Below, one piece after another: positions 6,058 to 6,602 of a stretch of 6,602 nucleotides of DNA. The stretch comes from Verrucomicrobiales bacterium (GTDB lineage: Bacteria; Verrucomicrobiota; Verrucomicrobiia; Limisphaerales; Palsa-1400). Positions within the stretch are counted from its first letter, which is position 1. Each line of letters opens with the position of its first letter. Under the pieces are notes generated by a model, which ran no database searches, was not told where the DNA came from, and saw only the letters and a program-made list of their open reading frames with translations. The translations under genes were made by a program, and so were the position numbers. The stretch lies in assembly GCA_028293405.1 (NCBI GenBank), contig JAQGOW010000400.1:1-6602 (forward strand), in the 5' to 3' direction.

Positions 6058-6602
6058 TTAGTGCCTGCGCAAAATCAGCCGATGATCCACACGCTTGGTT
6101 TGTGAGTACTCCAACGGCGGCAGTTCGGTAATCGTCGGCGATTCCGTCTCGTTCACAATTTCCGACGCTATCGTTTGCAGGGCCGTCCAGCGCGGCCAAT
6201 CCAGCTCCGCCGCGTGACTGATCTGTCGCAAGGTGCTACGCCATTCGATGATGATGCGGTCAATGTCCCCCGCGCCCAGCAACTCATTTACCCACGCGTG
6301 TTTGCTGAGCGGATTCTTGTGCACGCCAGCAACAACCTGTTCCGCGCCGAAACCATACTTCGGCGGCACACCATTTTCCAAATACCCGGGAATGGTCTGG
6401 TTCCCGTAAAGTTTGTGGCACGCCGTCGCCAACCGACCGCCCCAACGATTGTCCTCGCCGCAAAACCGAAAGCTCGCATCGAGATCGGCGAGGTCATAAA
6501 CGAGTTCATCGATCGGATACGATTCGTCCTCGAGCGCAGCCGCAACCGCCAGCCCGTCACCTTGTGAAAAGAAACTACAAACCTTGCCGCGCAACGTCGG
6601 CG
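6058..6602 (-). CDS. C-terminal fragment, possibly of a Ski2/Mtr4-like DExH helicase
   Basis: Partial gene entering from the right edge; the frame is still open at 6602, so the 5' part is missing. A TTG at 6592-6594 is available but is unlikely to be the true start, because the frame continues upstream of it. About 181 C-terminal residues are visible, beginning PTLRGKVCSFFSQGDGLAVA, then ALEDESYPIDELVYDLADLD, a Trp/Gly-rich part (EDNRWGGRLATACHKLYG), an amphipathic helical part (ELLGAGDIDRIIIEWRSTLR) and a basic tail ending RLILRRH with a TAA stop. There is no signal peptide, membrane segment or cysteine motif. The 'RGKV...GDGLAVA...LED...DELV' pattern resembles the C-terminal helical domain of Ski2/Mtr4-type RNA helicases, where a G-x-V-x-x-x-x-x-x-GDEL segment recurs. 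This is pattern recall; no helicase motif lies in the window. The CDS call is firm; the helicase assignment is tentative. Confidence 0.72.
   Translation of the reverse strand, partial: PTLRGKVCSFFSQGDGLAVAAALEDESYPIDELVYDLADLDASFRFCGEDNRWGGRLATACHKLYGNQTIPGYLENGVPPKYGFGAEQVVAGVHKNPLSKHAWVNELLGAGDIDRIIIEWRSTLRQISHAAELDWPRWTALQTIASEIVNETESPTITELPPLEYSQTKRVDHRLILRRH

Noticed and set aside
5699..6199. Antisense frame of 166 residues spanning the tyrA 3' end and the start of the opposing gene.
   Set aside because: It overlaps two well-supported genes and has no family-like features.
1..6602. CRISPR arrays, tRNA or rRNA genes, insertion sequences, tandem repeats, or a defence/secretion gene cluster.
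   Set aside because: None seen by eye on either strand; apart from the partial right-hand gene, whose assignment is tentative, the genes belong to known families and show no linkage that would suggest a new system.

Overview
The window looks like a piece of a chromosome from the Planctomycetes-Verrucomicrobia-Chlamydiae (PVC) group, most likely Verrucomicrobiota. The strongest clue is the first gene. It encodes a very large secreted protein with the architecture known almost only from planctomycetes and verrucomicrobia: an SGNH-like N-terminus, a 'membrane-bound dehydrogenase' type beta-propeller, a HEAT-like helical region and a PVC-type single-heme CXXCH domain. Base composition is moderately GC-rich by eye (not computed) and looks uniform. 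I see no insertion sequence, tRNA, rRNA, CRISPR array or other sign of recent transfer. Shine-Dalgarno sequences are weak or absent in front of every gene.

Layout. Positions 86-4369 (+) hold the large heme protein, 65% of the window. After a gap with no recognisable feature comes infA (translation initiation factor IF-1, +, about 4463-4678). apaG (-, 4688 to about 5077) converges on infA with 9 bp between the stop codons. tyrA (prephenate/arogenate dehydrogenase, +, 5165-6049) is divergent from apaG across a gap of about 87 bp. A gene running in from the right edge (-, 6058 to beyond 6602) converges on tyrA with only 8 bp between stops. It is a C-terminal fragment that may belong to a Ski2/Mtr4-like helicase.

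The genes do not form one pathway or operon. They alternate in strand and mix housekeeping functions (translation initiation, tyrosine biosynthesis, ApaG) with one lineage-specific secreted redox protein. The SGNH, propeller and heme modules of the large protein probably act together outside the cytoplasm, for example in oxidising a sugar or polysaccharide-derived substrate and passing electrons to the heme. The substrate cannot be read from the sequence.

I found no convincing undescribed multi-gene system. The points most worth a second look are the degenerate SGNH catalytic residues and multi-module fusion of the large protein, the coenzyme-site sequence of TyrA suggesting NADP+ use, the very tight convergent gene ends, and possible leaderless expression of tyrA.
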